Assembly: GCF_014287675.1 (NCBI RefSeq)
Contig: NZ_JACOPQ010000014.1
Span: 1 to 64,000, forward strand
DNA: 64,000 bases
Direction: 5' to 3'
Source of the DNA: Lawsonibacter faecis
GTDB lineage: Bacteria > Bacillota > Clostridia > Oscillospirales > Oscillospiraceae
In this document: piece after piece, positions 8,136-17,600 of the stretch
How positions within the stretch are numbered: position 1 is the stretch's first letter
Layout: each line of letters begins with the position of its first letter
The notes under the pieces: model-generated
Database searches by the model: none
What the model saw: the letters and a program-made list of their open reading frames with translations, nothing else
Told to the model about the DNA's origin: nothing
Made by a program: the position numbers and the translations under genes

Positions 8136-9246
8136 GTTGAAAGTACGGCTCAGAAGGCCTGGAATGACCCAGGAGACGCTGGAGAAGCGGTTCTCCATGC
8201 TGCGCACGGGGCTTGCCGTGTCCATCGGCATCGCGCTGTCCATCATTATCATCCTCATCGTCAGCGACGACCCGGCGCTGTCCATCAAGTACCTGCTCAT
8301 CGGGCCGGTGATGAATCTGAACAATTTCTACAGCCTCTTTACCATGTGGATTCCCATTGTCATCACCGGCCTCGCCGTGTGCATCATGTTCAGCGCCAAC
8401 CAGTTCAACCTCTTCGCCGAGGGCGCGTTCTTCTTCGGCGCGGTGGTGGCCTCGGGCGTGGCCCTGTCGGTGAACCTGCCTGCGGGCATCCACCCGGTGG
8501 TGTGCGTCCTGGCGGCGGCGGCGGTGTGCGGCCTGATGGGGGCCATCCCCGCGCTGATGCGCCACAAGCTGGGCGCCAGCGAGATGGTGGCCTCCCTCAT
8601 GCTCAACTATGCGGTGCTGCAGCTGGGCCTCTTTATCATCAGCTACTTCTTCCGGGACGCCAACGCGGGCAGCGTGGCCTCCCGCAAATACCCCGAGAGC
8701 GCAAAGCTGCTGGAGCTCATTCCCCGCAGCAACATCCACGTGGGGCTGATCGTGGCGGTGGTGCTGGTGGTGCTGGTCTACTTCTTCATGTACCACACCC
8801 GCTGGGGCTATGAGATCCGTCTGGTGGGGCAGAACGAAAAATTCGCCAAGTACACCGGCGTCAGCATCGGCGCGGTGACCGTTTTCTCCCAGGTGCTGGG
8901 CAGCGCCCTGGCCGGCGGCGCGGGGGCCATGGAGACCCTGGGGCTATACTCCCGCTTCTCCTACACCTCCCTCACCGGCCACGGCTGGGACGGCGTGACC
9001 CTGGCCATCCTGGCCGGGCGCAACCCCAAGTACATCCCCCTGGCGGCCCTCTTCCTGGCCTATCTGAGAAAGGGCGCGGACCTGATGAGCATGAAGACCG
9101 GAATGCAGACCGATTTCGTCTCCATCATTCAGGCGGTCATTCTGGTGTTCCTGCTGGCGGAGCAGTTCCTCTCCCGCTACCGGCAGAAGAAGACCTACGC
9201 ACTGAGCAAGCAGCTTGAGACAGCCAGGGAAGAGATGGGGGGTTAA
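8128..9246 (+). CDS. ABC importer permease (BPD_transp_2 family), first subunit
   Basis: This inner-membrane permease of 372 aa has about eight to ten hydrophobic segments. Typical family sequence is seen: GLAVCIMFSANQFNLFAEGA, GAIPALMRHKLGASE, LVGQNEKFAKYTGVS and HGWDGVTLAILAGRNP. It pairs with the product of the following gene to form the channel. Its ATG lies inside the ATPase gene, giving an 8-nt overlap. The C-terminus is charged and cytoplasmic (YRQKKTYALSKQLE). Confidence 0.92.
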   Translation: MDKLKVRLRRPGMTQETLEKRFSMLRTGLAVSIGIALSIIIILIVSDDPALSIKYLLIGPVMNLNNFYSLFTMWIPIVITGLAVCIMFSANQFNLFAEGAFFFGAVVASGVALSVNLPAGIHPVVCVLAAAAVCGLMGAIPALMRHKLGASEMVASLMLNYAVLQLGLFIISYFFRDANAGSVASRKYPESAKLLELIPRSNIHVGLIVAVVLVVLVYFFMYHTRWGYEIRLVGQNEKFAKYTGVSIGAVTVFSQVLGSALAGGAGAMETLGLYSRFSYTSLTGHGWDGVTLAILAGRNPKYIPLAALFLAYLRKGADLMSMKTGMQTDFVSIIQAVILVFLLAEQFLSRYRQKKTYALSKQLETAREEMGG

Positions 9247-9250
9247 GGGA

Positions 9251-10183
9251 ATGAACGAAGTATTGGAACTGGTTTTCAGCACATCCTTTGCCTTCTCGGT
9301 GCTCCGGCTGACCACCCCCATTCTCCTGGCGGCCCTGGCCTCGGTCATCTCCGAGCGGGCGGGCATCGGCAACATCACCATGGAGGGCACCATGCTCATC
9401 TCCGCCTTTATGGGCGTGGTGGTCTCCGCCTACACGGGCAGCGCGTGGCTCGGATTCCTGGGCGGCGTGGTCATCGGCGGCCTCACTGGCTGGCTGCTGT
9501 CCTACATCATCTTCAAGCTCCAGGTAAACGACATCCTGGCCGGCATCGCAATCAACCTCATCGGCAGCGGCGGCACGGTATTCCTCCTCTTCGCCCTCAC
9601 CGGCGTGCGGGGCATCTCCACCTCCCTGAGCAGCAAGGTGATGCCCTCCATCGATATTCCCTTCATCAGGGACATTCCCATTCTGGGCGAAATCCTCTCC
9701 GGGCACAACATCATCACCTACCTGTCCTTCGTGACGGTTATCGTCATCTGGTTCCTGCTCTTCAAGACGGCCCTGGGCCTGCGCATCCGCTCGGTGGGCG
9801 AAAACCCCGACGCGGCCAAGAGCGTGGGCGTCAACGTCTACAAGACCAAGAGCATCGCCCTCACCATCGCCGGGGTGCTCTCCGGCATGGGCGGCGTCTA
9901 TATGTCCATGGGGTATGTGTCCTGGTTTGCCAAGGACCTGACCGCGGGCCGCGGCTGGATCGGCATCGCCGCCGCCGCCATGAGCGGAATGCACCCGGTG
10001 GGCGCCATGGTGGCCTCCGTCTTCTTCGGGATCGCCGACGCGGCGGCCAATACCCTCCAGACCATCAACCTCCCCTCCCAGCTGGTTCTGATGATCCCCT
10101 ATGTGGTGACTCTGATCGCCATGTGCGTCTACGCCTATTTCAGGCTCCAGCGGAAAAAGAAGCTGGCCCGGAAGAAGGCCTGA
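9251..10183 (+). CDS. ABC importer permease (BPD_transp_2 family), second subunit
   Basis: This is a 310-aa membrane permease. Markers are LAALASVISERAGIGNI near the N-terminus, GLRIRSVGENPDAAKSVGVN in the cytoplasmic coupling loop, and GRGWIGIAAAAM. Such two-permease, one-double-ATPase, BMP-binding-protein sets are known as nucleoside importers (YufN-YufO-YufP-YufQ type). The ATG at 9251 is preceded by GGGGGGTTAAGGGA. It follows the first permease by 4 nt. Confidence 0.92.
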   Translation: MNEVLELVFSTSFAFSVLRLTTPILLAALASVISERAGIGNITMEGTMLISAFMGVVVSAYTGSAWLGFLGGVVIGGLTGWLLSYIIFKLQVNDILAGIAINLIGSGGTVFLLFALTGVRGISTSLSSKVMPSIDIPFIRDIPILGEILSGHNIITYLSFVTVIVIWFLLFKTALGLRIRSVGENPDAAKSVGVNVYKTKSIALTIAGVLSGMGGVYMSMGYVSWFAKDLTAGRGWIGIAAAAMSGMHPVGAMVASVFFGIADAAANTLQTINLPSQLVLMIPYVVTLIAMCVYAYFRLQRKKKLARKKA

Positions 10184-10223
10184 GCAAGTCCCCGCGTCAG
10201 CGGCAAGAAAGGCACGGATTACA

Positions 10224-12965
10224 ATGGAATGTTTTACCAACCAGCGCGTGCTGGATATGATCAAAGACATGAGCGCGGAGGAGAAGCTCCTCTGCGTCCA
10301 CGGACAGCTCTGGGACCCCTACCGGGCCAATCAGGCCGGGTTCGTCCGGGGCAACGAGCGGCTGGGTATCCCCGACTTCTTCATCGCCGACGGCGAGCAG
10401 GGGGTCAACATCAGCTTTGAGACCACCGTCTTCCCCGCCAAGGTGAGCCTCGGCTCCACCTTCGACCGGGAGTGCGCCTTCCTCTACGGACAGGCCATGG
10501 GCCGCGAGGCCAAGGCCACGGGCATCCATCTGCTGCTGACGCCCCGGGTCAACATCGCCCGGGACCCGGTGTCCCTCAAGGGCACCAGCAACGGCGGGAA
10601 CTATCAGACCTACGGCGAGGACCCGGTGTTGAACGGCGAGCTGGGGGCCCAGGAGGCCAGGGGCATCCAGGACAAGAAGCAGGCCCTCGCCAACCTCAAG
10701 CAGATGTTCGCCTCCAGCACCGGCGCGGCCCAGGGCGCGGGCAACTGCATCATCGACGAGCAGACCATCCACGAGCTCTACATGCGGCCCTACGAGCTGG
10801 TGATGCGCGCGGGGGTGGCCAGCGCCATGACCAACTACAACCAGGTCAACGGCACCTGGACCTACGATTACGGCCACATGATGAAGGACCTGGCCCGGGG
10901 CGAGTGGGGCTTTCAGGGCTTCATCTTCGACGACTGGTACTGTCTCTACGACCCCAACGCCATCCGCCACGGCGCGACGCTGGAGATGCCCGGCGAGGAC
11001 TACTACGACGAGGGCAGCGAGCATTCCACCTTCGGAAAGCGCTTGCTGGCCGCCATCGAGGACCCGGAGCAGAGTGTCACCATGGAGGACCTGGACCACG
11101 CCGTCTACTACTACCTGGACACCCTGGACCGCTTCGGGATGCTGGACGAGGCCCAGCGCATCCCCGGCGGCCTCGACCCCGCCACCAAGGAGCGCAGCAT
11201 CGAGGTGTGCCGGAAGCTGGCGGAGAAGGGGGCTGTGCTGCTCAAGAACGAGGACAACATCCTGCCCCTGGCCTTCGAGGGGAAGAAGATAGCCCTTATC
11301 GGCCCCGGCGCGGCCAATCAGGCCATGCCCACCTTCAAAGAATCCCCCTATGGCTTCGACGACCGGCGGACCGGGCTGTACCCCCTCCTGCGGGAGCGGT
11401 ACGGCGGCAGTATCTCCTTCGCGGTGGGTGACGACCTGGATGGCGCGGTGGTCCCCTCCGAGTGCCTGAAGCCCGCGCTGAACAGCGGGGAGCACGGCCT
11501 GGAGCGGTACGTGGGCCGCTTCACCTACGAGACCCTGAGCAACGGCGACCTGGAGGACTACCCCAGGGGCGGCGAGGCCGTGGTGGACGCGGTGGTGAAC
11601 TTCGATGAGGACCACCCTCTCCCGGCCCTGGCCCGGGACCAGCGGCGGGGCTTCTTTAAGGAGACCCCCAAGGAGTACTACATGTGGCACGGGTATCTGT
11701 GTCCCAAGGAGACGGGGATGCACCGCCTGAGCCTCCAGAGCAAATTCCCCGGCAGGGAGGCCTTCGAGCGCAACGGCGTGGAGAACGGCGACCTGTCCAT
11801 CTCCACCTCCGGCAACCTCTACATCCGGGAGGCGGGCAGGGGCTGTCTGGAGCGCATCGGCCTGGGCACCCGCATCTCCGCCAACGGCGTCGCCAACCCC
11901 TTCTCCGAGGTGGTCCCCTGCGCCGACGGCTGGAACAATGCGGGCGGTGCGGTCTATCTGGAGGCCGGCAAGGAGTATGAGATTTACTTCAACCACACCT
12001 GCATCTACCTGGAGCCCCTGAGCGTCCGTCTGGCCTGGACCACCCCCTCCATGTACGAGAGGGCCATGGAGGAGGCGGAGCGGGCGGCGGCCGACGCCGA
12101 CGCCGCCATCGTCTTCGCGTGGCACCAGAGCGTCAACGACTCTCTGGCCCTGGAGGAGAACCAGGACGAGCTAATCCGCCGGGTGGCGAGGGCCAACCCC
12201 AACACCGTGGTGGTGCTGAACAACGGCGACCCGGTGGAGATGCCCTGGCACAGCGAGGTCAAGGCCATTCTGGAGATGTGGTTCTCCGGCCAGGAGGGGA
12301 GCCGGGCGACCCTGGCCGTGCTGGAGGGGAAGGTCAACCCCGCCGGACGGCTGAGCGTCACCTTCCCCAGGAAGCTGGAGGACCTGGCTGCCCGGGACCC
12401 GGAGCACCCGGAGCGGTACGCCCCGTCGGGCCGTATCAGCGAGAAGGACGCCGTCCACCCCAACACCGCCCACTTCACCGAGGGCCTTCTCAACGGCTAC
12501 CGCTGGTTCGACGAGACCGGGAAAGAGCCCCTCTACCCCTTCGGCTACGGCTTGAGCTACACCAGCTTTGAATACGGCCCGGCCCAGGCCGTCTGGAGGG
12601 ACGGAGGGCTGGAGGTGTCCTGCGACATCCGAAACAGCGGCACGCGGGACGGCGACGAGGCGGCCCAGTGCTATCTGGGGCGGCCTGAGCGGGTCCCCGA
12701 GGGCATCCAGAGCGTGCCCAAGATGCTGGTGGACTTCCGGCGGGTTTTCATCCCCGCAGGAGAGACCCGCCGGGTCACCTTCAACATTGAGGCGAGATAT
12801 TTCCAATATTACGACGCGGACTCCCGGTCCTACCAGGTCTTCACCGGCGGGCGCGAGGTCCTTGTGGGCGCCTCCTCCACGGATATCCGCAGCCGTGTGG
12901 CCGTGGACGTGGCCGAGGAGAACGTAAGCGAAAACCAAAACCGGCGGAGCGAGGGAGACGAATGA
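10224..12965 (+). CDS. Glycoside hydrolase family 3, cytoplasmic, with PA14-like insert
   Basis: This 913-aa enzyme hydrolyses terminal beta-linked sugars. The GH3 barrel (residues ~1-330) includes the nucleophile Asp in FIFDDWY (~residue 236) and the AMTNYNQVNG strand. The conserved Lys-His pair reads Lys-Gln (LKQMFASS). The sandwich domain has WFSGQEGSRA and GRLSVTFPRK. An insert around residues 470-620 (MWHGYLCPKETGMHRLSLQ) looks like a PA14 sugar-binding domain, and a fibronectin-III-like domain closes the protein (YPFGYGLSYTSFEY). It has no signal peptide, so it works on imported glycosides. It overlaps rbsD by 4 nt. The genes for ribose handling suggest a ribose-containing substrate, which is inference. 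Confidence 0.9.
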   Translation: MECFTNQRVLDMIKDMSAEEKLLCVHGQLWDPYRANQAGFVRGNERLGIPDFFIADGEQGVNISFETTVFPAKVSLGSTFDRECAFLYGQAMGREAKATGIHLLLTPRVNIARDPVSLKGTSNGGNYQTYGEDPVLNGELGAQEARGIQDKKQALANLKQMFASSTGAAQGAGNCIIDEQTIHELYMRPYELVMRAGVASAMTNYNQVNGTWTYDYGHMMKDLARGEWGFQGFIFDDWYCLYDPNAIRHGATLEMPGEDYYDEGSEHSTFGKRLLAAIEDPEQSVTMEDLDHAVYYYLDTLDRFGMLDEAQRIPGGLDPATKERSIEVCRKLAEKGAVLLKNEDNILPLAFEGKKIALIGPGAANQAMPTFKESPYGFDDRRTGLYPLLRERYGGSISFAVGDDLDGAVVPSECLKPALNSGEHGLERYVGRFTYETLSNGDLEDYPRGGEAVVDAVVNFDEDHPLPALARDQRRGFFKETPKEYYMWHGYLCPKETGMHRLSLQSKFPGREAFERNGVENGDLSISTSGNLYIREAGRGCLERIGLGTRISANGVANPFSEVVPCADGWNNAGGAVYLEAGKEYEIYFNHTCIYLEPLSVRLAWTTPSMYERAMEEAERAAADADAAIVFAWHQSVNDSLALEENQDELIRRVARANPNTVVVLNNGDPVEMPWHSEVKAILEMWFSGQEGSRATLAVLEGKVNPAGRLSVTFPRKLEDLAARDPEHPERYAPSGRISEKDAVHPNTAHFTEGLLNGYRWFDETGKEPLYPFGYGLSYTSFEYGPAQAVWRDGGLEVSCDIRNSGTRDGDEAAQCYLGRPERVPEGIQSVPKMLVDFRRVFIPAGETRRVTFNIEARYFQYYDADSRSYQVFTGGREVLVGASSTDIRSRVAVDVAEENVSENQNRRSEGDE

Positions 12966-13357
12966 AGAAAACAGGAATCATCAATGCCGAGCTGATGAAG
13001 CAGATCGCGGCGCTCGGCCATATGGAGCTCTTCCTCATCGGGGACGCGGGTATGCCAATCCCCAAGGGCGTGCCGGTCATCGATTTGGCGCTCTGCGAGG
13101 GCGTCCCATCCTTTGCAGCCGTGCTGGACGCGGTCCTGCGCGAGACGGAGGTGGAGTTCTACTACCTGGCCGAGGAGATTGCCCAGCGCAACCCCGGGCT
13201 TCTTGAGCACATCCGGCAGGTCATGCCGGGCATTCCCAGCGAGAGGATGCCCCACGCCGCTTTGAAGGAAATGACCCGGGAGTGCAAATTTGCAGTCCGC
13301 ACCGGAGAGTACTCCCCCTTCCCCAATGTGGTGCTCCGCGCGGGCGTGACGTTTTAA
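12962..13357 (+). CDS. rbsD: D-ribose pyranase (RbsD/FucU family)
   Basis: This small cytoplasmic mutarotase of 131 aa interconverts pyranose and furanose forms of D-ribose (RbsD) or related sugars (FucU). It starts with MKKTGIINAEL and has the catalytic His20 in ALGHMELF, followed by GDAGMPIPKGVPVIDLAL. It ends in the conserved VRTGEYSPFPNVVLRAGV. It overlaps the GH3 gene by ATGA and is followed immediately by a ribokinase-like gene, fitting a role between sugar release and phosphorylation. Confidence 0.92.
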   Translation: MKKTGIINAELMKQIAALGHMELFLIGDAGMPIPKGVPVIDLALCEGVPSFAAVLDAVLRETEVEFYYLAEEIAQRNPGLLEHIRQVMPGIPSERMPHAALKEMTRECKFAVRTGEYSPFPNVVLRAGVTF

Positions 13358-13367
13358 GGTGCGGGGT

Positions 13368-14249
13368 ATGAGAGTATTAAATTTCGGTTCCCTGAACGTG
13401 GACTACGTCTATCAGGTCGACCATATGGCCCGGGAAGGCGAGACCCAGCGGGCCGCCGGGCGGGAGGCCTTTCCCGGCGGCAAGGGCCTGAACCAGTCCG
13501 TGGCCGCCGCTCGGGCGGGCGTGCAGGTCTGCCACGCGGGACTCATTGGGGACGACGGGCAGATGCTTCTGGACGTGTGCCGGGAGAATGGAATTGACAC
13601 CAGATTTATCAGGGCCATAGACGGCCCCGGCGGACATACCATTATCCAGATCGATAAGAACGCCCAGAACAGCATTCTGCTCTACCCCGGCAGCAACGGC
13701 GCGTTGACCGAGGACTTTGTGGACGAGGTGCTCTCCCATTTCGGCAGGGGGGACACCCTGCTCCTCCAGAACGAGGTCAATCTGCTGCCCTATATCATCG
13801 ACCGGGCCCATGAGAAGGGGCTGACCATCGTGCTCAATCCCTCCCCCATCAACGAGACCCTCGCCAGCTGCGACCTCTCGAAAGTCTCCGTGTTTTTCAT
13901 CAATGAGATTGAGGGCGGGGCAATCTCCGGCGCCCACGACCCGGAAAAAATTCTGGACCATATGCTGAAAACCTATCCGGACGCCCGCACGGTGCTCACC
14001 CTGGGCGGCGCAGGTTCCTGCTTCTGCGACGCCCATAGCCGCATTCACCAGGCGGCCTTCCCGGTCAGCGCCGTGGATACCACTGCGGCCGGCGATACCT
14101 TTACGGGATACTGCGTCTATGGTATGCTGAAAGGGCTCGCCTGGGCAGAGACGCTGGAGCTGGCCGCCAGGGCCGCCGCCCTCTCAGTGACGCGAAAAGG
14201 CGCCGTGCCCTCCATTCCGTATCTTGAGGAAGTGCTGAATTTCACCTGA
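13368..14249 (+). CDS. rbsK: PfkB-family sugar kinase, probable ribokinase
   Basis: This 293-aa cytoplasmic kinase phosphorylates a sugar, probably ribose to ribose-5-phosphate. It has the family N-terminus (LNFGSLNVDYVYQVDHM), the substrate loop PGGKGLNQSVAAARAG, and the anion-hole signature DTTAAGDTFTGY with the catalytic Asp. The ATG at 13368 lies 10 nt after the rbsD stop; a GTG at 13359 is also possible but overlaps the ribosome site. It is the last gene of the operon, before a strong terminator. Placement after rbsD supports ribose, but other PfkB substrates cannot be excluded. Confidence 0.88.
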   Translation: MRVLNFGSLNVDYVYQVDHMAREGETQRAAGREAFPGGKGLNQSVAAARAGVQVCHAGLIGDDGQMLLDVCRENGIDTRFIRAIDGPGGHTIIQIDKNAQNSILLYPGSNGALTEDFVDEVLSHFGRGDTLLLQNEVNLLPYIIDRAHEKGLTIVLNPSPINETLASCDLSKVSVFFINEIEGGAISGAHDPEKILDHMLKTYPDARTVLTLGGAGSCFCDAHSRIHQAAFPVSAVDTTAAGDTFTGYCVYGMLKGLAWAETLELAARAAALSVTRKGAVPSIPYLEEVLNFT

Positions 14250-14314
14250 TGATGTAAACACAGGGGGCCCGGCGGCTCTGCCGCGGCCAGGGGGACTCAA
14301 CATAAGAAACGGCT

Positions 14315-14356
14315 CAACCGGGGGGACAGCATTTAAAGATGCTGTCCCCCCGGTTG
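14315..14356 (+). terminator. Terminator of the importer/GH3/ribose operon
   Basis: 18-bp perfect arms (14315-14332 and 14339-14356) enclose a 6-nt loop. The arms are very GC-rich, but only a weak T content follows. Confidence 0.7.
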
Positions 14357-14611
14357 CTTGCGAAGGGCCGGTCCAGTCCAATCGGGATTTGCCGCTGCCG
14401 TCCAGGCTCCCATGAGCAGCGCTTTTATGGCGCTCCGGTTCGTATTGCTTTCTTTCTCCGGCGTCTCGCCGCCCACAATATATCATTTTTTGACCAATTT
14501 TAGGACATTTGTCCGCGACTAATATGTTTAGTTTAACTATAATCAAGGTACCCTAAATATGTAAAAAATACAAAGGGAGTGGTGTTTGGCAAGCGGTAAA
14601 TAGTATAAATT
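14357..14611. other. Intergenic region before the nucleotidase gene
   Basis: It holds no gene. A TATAAT at 14538-14543 is a candidate -10 for the downstream surface protein, but no matching -35 is present at the right spacing. The sequence becomes AT-rich from about 14450. Confidence 0.4.
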
Positions 14612-14655
14612 AAGAAAACGGGTATACCCGTTTTCTTCGTGGGAATATTCCCACG
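14612..14655 (+). promoter_or_regulatory. Two abutting perfect palindromes in a 5' leader
   Basis: A 26-bp palindrome (14612-14637, centre GGGTATACCC) directly touches an 18-bp one (14638-14655, centre GGGAATATTCCC). Both are perfect. They lie 32-75 nt upstream of the nucleotidase start and could be mRNA hairpins or operators for a dimeric regulator. Confidence 0.7.
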
Positions 14656-14686
14656 TCTTTTGTATTTTTTTGGAAGTAAAGAAAGG

Positions 14687-17600
14687 ATGAGAACTGTGAA
14701 GAAGAAACGCAATCGCCTCCTGGCAATTATCCTCACGCTCGCACTGTGTTTCTCGCTCCTCCCCACCCCATCCCTGGCACAAAGCCCGGACCCTTCCGAC
14801 GAACCTCCCTTAACCGAATTTCTGAGCGACGAGCAGACCCCCGCCGATGTCCCGTCTCCCGCAGAATCTCCAGCCGCTTCCATCCAGATCGGAGTCTATA
14901 CCACCACCGATATGCACGGCAAGGTCTACGATCAGAACCCTGTCGGCGGCACCATCGCCAACAGCTACCTGAAGGTCGCTGCTGCGATGGAGCAGGAACG
15001 TGCAGCTGTGGGCGGTACCATTTTAATTGATAATGGTGATTCCATCCAGGGCACTGCCATCACAAGCTACAACGTGAACGTCCAGGGCGGTAAGAACAAC
15101 CCGGTTGCTCTGTGTCTGCGTTATTGCGGATACGACATGTTTGTTCCCGGGAATCACGAGTTTAACTATACTCTGGAGGTTCAAAACAATTTCTATGACA
15201 TGCTGGCGGCGCCTGCGGACGGCTCCGGCCAGCCGGACGCATTACCCGGTACGCCGGTGGCGGCCGTGTGTGCAAACCTGCTGGATACCGGCACCGGTGA
15301 GGTTGCCGCTCCCTATGTTCCCTATATCATCAAAGAGTTCACCGTCGGAGACAAGACCTTCAAAATCGGTGTTTTGGGCTTTGAAAATATGAATGTCCCC
15401 AACTGGGATGTTGCATCCCATTATGAGGGTATGCAGTTTTGGAGCGACGACAATGCCGAACGTTCCTACGCCTGGGAATGGGAAAACAAATGGCAGGCCG
15501 AACTCAAGGAGGCCGGCTGCGACATCGTCATCGTGGCCGCCCATTCCGGCGAGGGCAGCGCCAGCAGCTTCAATGTGGAGAGCCAGGTGGCCCACTTTGT
15601 GGCCAACACCACCGGCATTGACATGGTCGTTGCCGGACATAACCACAGCTCCGGAACGCGGACACTGACCAATGGCGCCGGAAAAAGTGTTCCCTGCGTC
15701 AACGGCGGCACCAGCCAGCTGACCAAAACCGTAATTACCTTAAACAGTGACGGTACCTATGAGTTTGGCGAGAGTTCCCTGATAGCGCTTTCATCCGAGG
15801 ACCTTTCGAACGATTCGGGACTTAAGGCCTTAATCCAGCCCGTCTACGATCTGTCTGTGGCGTTTGTGCAGTCGCCGATCGGCGCCCTGTCCGGCGAGTG
15901 GGACTCCATTTCCTCCTATCATACCAAACAGGCCGATACTTATGACCTCGTTCATAAGGCCCAGATCTGGGCCGCCAAAGAGGGCCTCGCCAGAAGTGAC
16001 GAAGCCGGGAAATATGCCGACACTCGTTTTGTTTCCATTACCACCCCTGTTGCGAATAGAGGGTTTACACTCTCCAATCTTTTTGCAGACGGCGCCGACA
16101 CCGCCGATATCAGCCTGAAGGATTGTTATTCTTTCTATAAATACGATAACAATCTGCTGTACGCCATTGAGATGACCGGCCAGCAACTCAAAAACTGGCT
16201 GGAGCATTGCACCAAGACCTACAGTATCAAGGACGGCAGCGTCACCGGCGGCGGATTCGGCACCGACATTGCCTACGGCATCAACTACGACGTCTATCTG
16301 GGTGAGGCCGAGGGAAACCGGGTAAGGAATATGACCTGGCCCGACGGCTCCGAGGTGAAGCCTACGGATAAATTTGTGGTGGCCCTCTCCAGCTACCGCC
16401 TTGCAGCCAATGCCGAGGCCGACGAATACGGCTGGTTTGCCGCCACCGGAATTGATATGAGCAAGGCCATTTGGGACGGCACTGTTGACGCCGAGTTCGG
16501 CGCCGTCGGCGGCTCCGTCACCCTTATTATCGGTGAGTACATCAAAGCCATGTGTGAGGGTGGGAAAGCACTCACTCCCGGCTCTGAGACACATTGGACG
16601 GTAAACGCAGGCAAGGACCCCGTCACCCAAATTATGGTCATGTCCACTACAGATATGCACGGTAAGGTCTGGAACACCGACGTACTTACTGATGCGGCGG
16701 TGAAGAACAGTTTCCTCAAGGTTGCCACCGCGGTGCAGGATATCCGCTCCGCCTACGGGGAGGAAAACACCATTCTGGTGGACAACGGAGACCTCTTCCA
16801 GGGCACCACCGTCTCCACCTACAACATTCTCTCCAGCGGCGGCCGGGATAACCCCATGGTCCTCGCCCTGCGCAGCATCGGCTATGACGCCTTTGTCCTT
16901 GGCAATCACGAGTTCAACTATCCCTGGGAGACCACCCAGGCCATGTACGCCCAGTTGAGCGCGGCTGACGACGGCAACGGCTCCAGCGTCCCCGTTCTGG
17001 CGGCCAACCTCTATTGGAGAGACGGCGACAATAAGGACAAGAACGCCTTCACCCCCTATACCACCAAAACCTTCGAGGTCAACGGCCAGGCCTTCAAGGT
17101 CGGAATCATCGGCTTTGAGAACACCGACTGCGACCAGTTTGACGTCCCCGCCAATTTTGGTGTGAACAGCGACGGAACCGGCGGCGTCACCCTGACACCG
17201 CCCGGCAACCCCACCCGCGACATGGCTGTTGAGGCACAGAAATATGTCACTCAGCTGCGCAAGCCCGCTGCAGACGGCGGTGAAGGCTGCGACTTCGTCA
17301 TCGTCTCCTATCACTCCGGTATGGGCGGCAATAACATCACCGGCGACCTCACCATCGGCACCAACACGGAGAGCCAGGTTGCCCGCATGGTGGCCGGGAA
17401 TACCGGCATCGATCTGGTCATCGCCGGTCACGACCACCAGTCCTACCGCTCCAGGACCGCCAAGGACGCCAACGGCAGGGATATCCCCGTCATCAACGGC
17501 GGCGGCGGTTCCCTGGCCCGTGCGCTCCTCTCCGTCACCTACGATGCCGAAAGCGGCTTCTCCGTCACCGTGGCCGATCAGGGCAACCTGAGCCTCAACA

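Noticed and set aside
10197..12125. Long open frame (about 640 codons) on the minus strand antisense to the GH3 gene
   Set aside because: It results from GC-rich third-position bias; its translation is low-complexity Gly/Val/His-rich, with no ribosome site, and the GH3 motifs lie on the other strand.
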